A stretch of 64,000 bases of DNA from Fibrobacter sp. UWB10 (GTDB taxonomy: Bacteria; Fibrobacterota; Fibrobacteria; Fibrobacterales; Fibrobacteraceae), in NCBI RefSeq assembly GCF_900182935.1, contig NZ_FXUE01000001.1, positions 744,001 through 808,000 on the forward strand, given 5' to 3'. The notes under the pieces were generated by a model. That model was not told where the DNA came from, made no database searches, and saw only the letters and a list, made by a program, of their open reading frames with translations. This document shows positions 60,846-64,000 of the stretch, in pieces. The translations under genes were made by a program, and so were the position numbers. Position 1 is the first letter of the stretch. Each line of letters begins with the position of its first letter.

Positions 60846-62723
60846 TTACAGCTCGATACCGGTGTCGCGCTCAATGACCGTTTCACAGGCCGACTTGAAG
60901 GTTTCGGGAGTGGCGATGATGGTCACGGACTGTTTGGCGCGGGTGATTCCGGTGTAAAGAATCTGACGATTCAGCAAGGGATGCCCCGGGCGGGTTGGCA
61001 AGAACATCAGCACATGATCGTATTCAGAACCTTGTGCCTTATGCACCGTCGAAGCGTATGCCAGCTCAAAGACATCTTTTGGGAACAGGTATGTCGGATA
61101 AAAGACAAAGTCGTTGCCCTTCTTGAACATCACATAACTTTCGCCGAACTTGTCATAACAGAGAACGCACATATCGCCATTATAAAGCCGGAACGTTTTC
61201 TGGTTCTTGACCAACATGAGCATTTTGCAAACCTTTTTCCCACGATATTTTTCAAAGGTCTGCTTTTCTACGAACTGCTCTATATACTGGTTGATTGAAT
61301 CAGTCCCGATAACGCCCTGCCTTTCTGCCGAAAGGATTTTCGAATGCGTGCAGATATCCCAAACTTTCTGACGCAACAGAGATTCCTCATCTTGCGGAGA
61401 GCATTCCCTTTTCGGGTCGATTTGACTTGCCAAGGTTGCAAAGTCGAGCATGTATTGCTCAAACCATTTCTTAAGCAAGCTATCGATTTCAGCGCGGTTG
61501 ATTTCTGACGAAGTAGCCAGCAATTGCACGGCATTTTGTGCGTCGCCAGGATTCCACGAAGAAATCGGCTTGAAGGCAAAACGATTTTCCACATTTTCGA
61601 GCGAAGCCAATTGACCGATTTCAGAATTCTTGTTAAACCTTCTGGAAACCGTCAACATTACGGTCGAATTGAGTTTTACACCAAGCAAGTCACCGAGTAC
61701 GGCGCCCGCATCGACAGGCGGCAACTGGTCGGCATCGCCCAGCAAGAAAATCTTGGCATTTCGCGGAATCGCTTTCAAGAACGCACCGAAAAGCGTGATA
61801 TCGACCATGCTCGATTCATCAATCACAAAAACAGCGCTTTCAGGAAACGGATTGTCTTCGTCATGGAAAAACTTGTTTTCGTTTGGCAAATAACCCAACA
61901 GGCGGTGAAGCGTATACGTTTCTGCCTTCGCGATCTTGTCGTATACCGCAAAATTATTTTCAAGTTCCTCGGAACAGACCAAGTTCATGGAGCTCACGAT
62001 GCTTTCTTTCATGCGGTCAGCGGCCTTGCCGCTCGGAGCCGCCAAATAAAGCGGATGTTCCAAAAGTTCCGGATGCACGCAATAAAGTTCTCGCAGCAAG
62101 AAGAAGATAACCGTCGTCTTGCCGGTGCCTGGGCCGCCCGTAATAATCAGGTTTTCATAGACACCACGGAGAATTGCTTCGGCCTGAGCCTCTTCGAGAC
62201 GCACCGGATTTCCGGCGCTATCTTTTGTGAATGTGGCAACACGTTCGATGCACTTGGCAACATCGCTCTTGTCGAATGAGTGAGCCACGAACAATTCACG
62301 CACTCTCTTTTCGACGACAAGCTTGGAATAGAAATATTTTGACGGATAAAGATAATTATCCTTCAGCGTAAACGGCTTTTTAAAGAAAGACTCTTCAGAA
62401 TCTCCGCCACCAACGACGCTTTCGTAGTCGCCACCATTCATTTTCGCGACCGCACTTTGAAGCGATTCCATATAAGCGGAATTGCTAGGAACCGCAAAAT
62501 TTTCGAGCGTATTCAAAAGTCGCGATTCCAGTCTATCCAAATCAAGCGGGATTCGCGTATCGCCGCGGCCTTGCCTACAAAGGAGTAACGCGAGCAAGTC
62601 TATCAAATGCGAATCGGCATCGGGGCAAAATTCGGGAATTGCATCAAGCAATCTCTTTTGCAAAAGAGTTACCGCGCCACATTCGACTAACGCATTCATC
62701 AAATTTTCGTTATTCTTGTCCAT
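60846..62723 (-). CDS. recD: Exodeoxyribonuclease V alpha subunit (RecD helicase)
   Basis: A 625-residue SF1B helicase. Walker A is ITGGPGTGKTTVIFFLLREL; motif II VIDESSMVDI; motif III LLGDADQLPPVDAG; the C-terminal STVHKAQGSEYDHVLMFLPTR and LYTGITRAKQSVTIIATPETF complete motifs V/VI. The N-terminal domain (residues 1-150) is short, as in RecD1. It starts 2 bases after the recB stop, so it works with RecB (and RecC, presumably upstream off window) in double-strand break repair and foreign DNA degradation. Full length for RecD. Confidence 0.93.
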   Translation of the reverse strand: MDKNNENLMNALVECGAVTLLQKRLLDAIPEFCPDADSHLIDLLALLLCRQGRGDTRIPLDLDRLESRLLNTLENFAVPSNSAYMESLQSAVAKMNGGDYESVVGGGDSEESFFKKPFTLKDNYLYPSKYFYSKLVVEKRVRELFVAHSFDKSDVAKCIERVATFTKDSAGNPVRLEEAQAEAILRGVYENLIITGGPGTGKTTVIFFLLRELYCVHPELLEHPLYLAAPSGKAADRMKESIVSSMNLVCSEELENNFAVYDKIAKAETYTLHRLLGYLPNENKFFHDEDNPFPESAVFVIDESSMVDITLFGAFLKAIPRNAKIFLLGDADQLPPVDAGAVLGDLLGVKLNSTVMLTVSRRFNKNSEIGQLASLENVENRFAFKPISSWNPGDAQNAVQLLATSSEINRAEIDSLLKKWFEQYMLDFATLASQIDPKRECSPQDEESLLRQKVWDICTHSKILSAERQGVIGTDSINQYIEQFVEKQTFEKYRGKKVCKMLMLVKNQKTFRLYNGDMCVLCYDKFGESYVMFKKGNDFVFYPTYLFPKDVFELAYASTVHKAQGSEYDHVLMFLPTRPGHPLLNRQILYTGITRAKQSVTIIATPETFKSACETVIERDTGIEL

Positions 62724-62725
62724 GG

Positions 62726-64000
62726 CTAGATAATCCCGTTATAAAGATTGCTCAGTTCTTCGTAAGATTCAAACGTACTCGACATGATGCCTGACAATTG
62801 CCCTTCGGCGCAGCCTCTAAAGAATACGTAATAAATACCGCCGAAATACTTTTCGAAAATCTGCTGTTCCGTCAAGTCAGCATAAAAGCCCTTGAGCCAA
62901 CGAATCAACACATAAGAATAGAGAATCTGCTGGACATCATAATGCCTGAGCATCATGTGTTCCTTCATCGATTCATTCCCGTAATCGGCAAGTACGTCTG
63001 ATTTCCAGTCGAGAATGCAGTAGCGACCATTCCGCACAAACAGAAGGTCGATAAAGCCTTTGCAGTAGCGGTCCAGAAGTTCTGTCCCTTTCACGCCATC
63101 TAGCGCCATATGGAACGGCAATTCACTCCGGCGATTTGCGAAGGAGACTTCTTTAAGATTGAACACCTCGTTTTTCTTTTGCGGGCCTTCCACAACTTCC
63201 AAATTGCCATTCAGCGTATGCCACACCATTTCGATGGTGCGCGTCACCCACCCCGGATGATGTTCGATATCCAGGTTTTCTTCGGTAAAGGAATTCTGCA
63301 CCAGCATCAAAAGCGGAAGATATTCCTGCGCTTCGGCAAGTGTCAACTTGCCCACTTCTTCGAAGTCCACCAATTCAAAAATCTTGTGAATGGCATTACC
63401 GAGTTCTGCGCCGCGGGGGTAATTGTCCGCTACCGGTTGCGGAGCGCTCTCTTGTTTTGCGGGCGTATTGTCTACTTCATCTTTTTGCAGACGGCCTTCG
63501 TCCGTTTCTTGTTCCTGCGTTCCGTGGGCAATTTGCGAATACGAAGTGGAATGCGGGAACTTGCGCCAGACTTCGAAAGACTTGAGAATCTGCGCCGTAG
63601 ATTCTACGCTCACCGCCGAGACTGCATTGCCATTTTCTTGCATCGTTTCGAGAATCGATTGCATGGTCTTTTTGCGGTCGGCAAAATGCTTGTCCTGAAT
63701 ATAATCGAAGAACGCCTTATTCTCTTTTTTAGCGCAAAAGCCCGCAAGAATATCGACATACCAATCCATGGCCTTGCAACGGGCACGCATTTTCCCGTTC
63801 TTGTCCATCTTTTCTTTCGGGAACCACGGCAAAATCATGAGGTACGACGCTCTGGTGAACGCGACATAGAAAAGCCTGCGCCACTCTTCTTCGGTTTCAT
63901 GCTGGCAAATATCTTTTCCGTCTTGTTCAAAAGTCATTTCGCGGGAAAGGTCGCCCGACTGACTGTTATAAACATATGGTCCCGAAGACCCCACATGTCC
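62726..64000 (-). CDS. recB: RecB helicase/nuclease, C-terminal part (5' end off window)
   Basis: The open frame runs off the right edge; 424 residues are seen, the C-terminal part of a UvrD-type helicase with a RecB nuclease domain. The segment EEEWRRLFYVAFTRASYLMILP is the helicase motif VI region, and CKGFIDLLFVRNGRYCILDWKSDVLADYGNES carries the PD-(D/E)XK nuclease core (D-x-x-(hydrophobic) then D-W-K-S-D). A Thr/Gln/Glu linker (about residues 170-200 of the visible part) separates the two. RecB unwinds and cuts DNA in the RecBCD complex. Confidence 0.9.
   Translation of the reverse strand, partial: GHVGSSGPYVYNSQSGDLSREMTFEQDGKDICQHETEEEWRRLFYVAFTRASYLMILPWFPKEKMDKNGKMRARCKAMDWYVDILAGFCAKKENKAFFDYIQDKHFADRKKTMQSILETMQENGNAVSAVSVESTAQILKSFEVWRKFPHSTSYSQIAHGTQEQETDEGRLQKDEVDNTPAKQESAPQPVADNYPRGAELGNAIHKIFELVDFEEVGKLTLAEAQEYLPLLMLVQNSFTEENLDIEHHPGWVTRTIEMVWHTLNGNLEVVEGPQKKNEVFNLKEVSFANRRSELPFHMALDGVKGTELLDRYCKGFIDLLFVRNGRYCILDWKSDVLADYGNESMKEHMMLRHYDVQQILYSYVLIRWLKGFYADLTEQQIFEKYFGGIYYVFFRGCAEGQLSGIMSSTFESYEELSNLYNGII

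Overview
The window looks like a chromosome segment of a Fibrobacter species (Fibrobacteres, FCB group), a cellulose-degrading Gram-negative rumen or gut bacterium. The evidence is taxonomic in flavour: a lipoprotein with the Fibrobacter succinogenes major paralogous (FISUMP-type) domain behind a polyserine linker, a TIGR02147-type regulator followed by a lipoprotein gene, a secreted GH9 cellulase ending in a type-IX-secretion-like sorting domain, a cytosolic GH5 enzyme, an Lpt (lipopolysaccharide export) operon with rpoN, hpf and hprK, and many serine-rich lipoproteins. No phage, IS element or CRISPR array was seen. Apart from one 0.6-kb gap the genes are densely packed, often overlapping by 1-4 bases.

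Layout. 1-4.3 kb: a lipoprotein with a C-terminal histidine-phosphatase domain (cut by the window edge), an acetyl-CoA hydrolase/CoA-transferase and a GtrA-like membrane protein. 4.3-9 kb: an OmpA-family protein with twelve thrombospondin-type-3 repeats, then a MacB-type ABC transporter pair. 9-16.5 kb: GH9 cellulase, KDPG aldolase, a response-regulator diguanylate cyclase, MqnA (futalosine menaquinone pathway), a small EF-Tu-domain-2-like protein and GH5. 16.5-24 kb (minus strand): a DksA/TraR-type zinc finger protein, an MCE protein, hprK, hpf, rpoN, lptB, an LptA-like and an LptC-like protein.

24-37 kb is a cell-surface glycan and phospho-decoration region: two LTA-synthase/sulfatase-fold membrane transferases, a LicC-like nucleotidyltransferase, a HisC-like PLP enzyme, a LicD phosphotransferase, a flippase, an MMPL/RND exporter and two glycosyltransferases. 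The LicC-like, HisC-like and LicD genes sit in one overlapping operon. This suggests a pathway that makes, CTP-activates and transfers an amino-alcohol phosphate to a glycan. 37-47 kb: a coiled-coil protein, tRNA-Ser(GCU), a class A PBP, lipoproteins, a GT2 glycosyltransferase, a thioredoxin-like protein, ftsY, clpP and an Rpn/PD-(D/E)XK nuclease with a relic of a second copy. 47-53.6 kb: FISUMP lipoprotein, a structured non-coding stretch, plsC, rnr and an RgpF-like protein. 53.6-56.2 kb: the conserved yidC-yidD-rnpA-rpmH block. 56.4-64 kb: two lipoproteins, trmB, a TIGR02147 regulator, recD and the C-terminal part of recB.

The most unusual non-coding signals are (i) a family of short hairpins with variable, compensated stems, a GTTA or GTGA loop and a conserved tail (AATC-A/C-GTGTG-A/G-C) at about 42.85, 48.9 and 57.7-57.8 kb, and (ii) a roughly 400-base region at 48.97-49.38 kb that can fold into several long stems and has no credible ORF.
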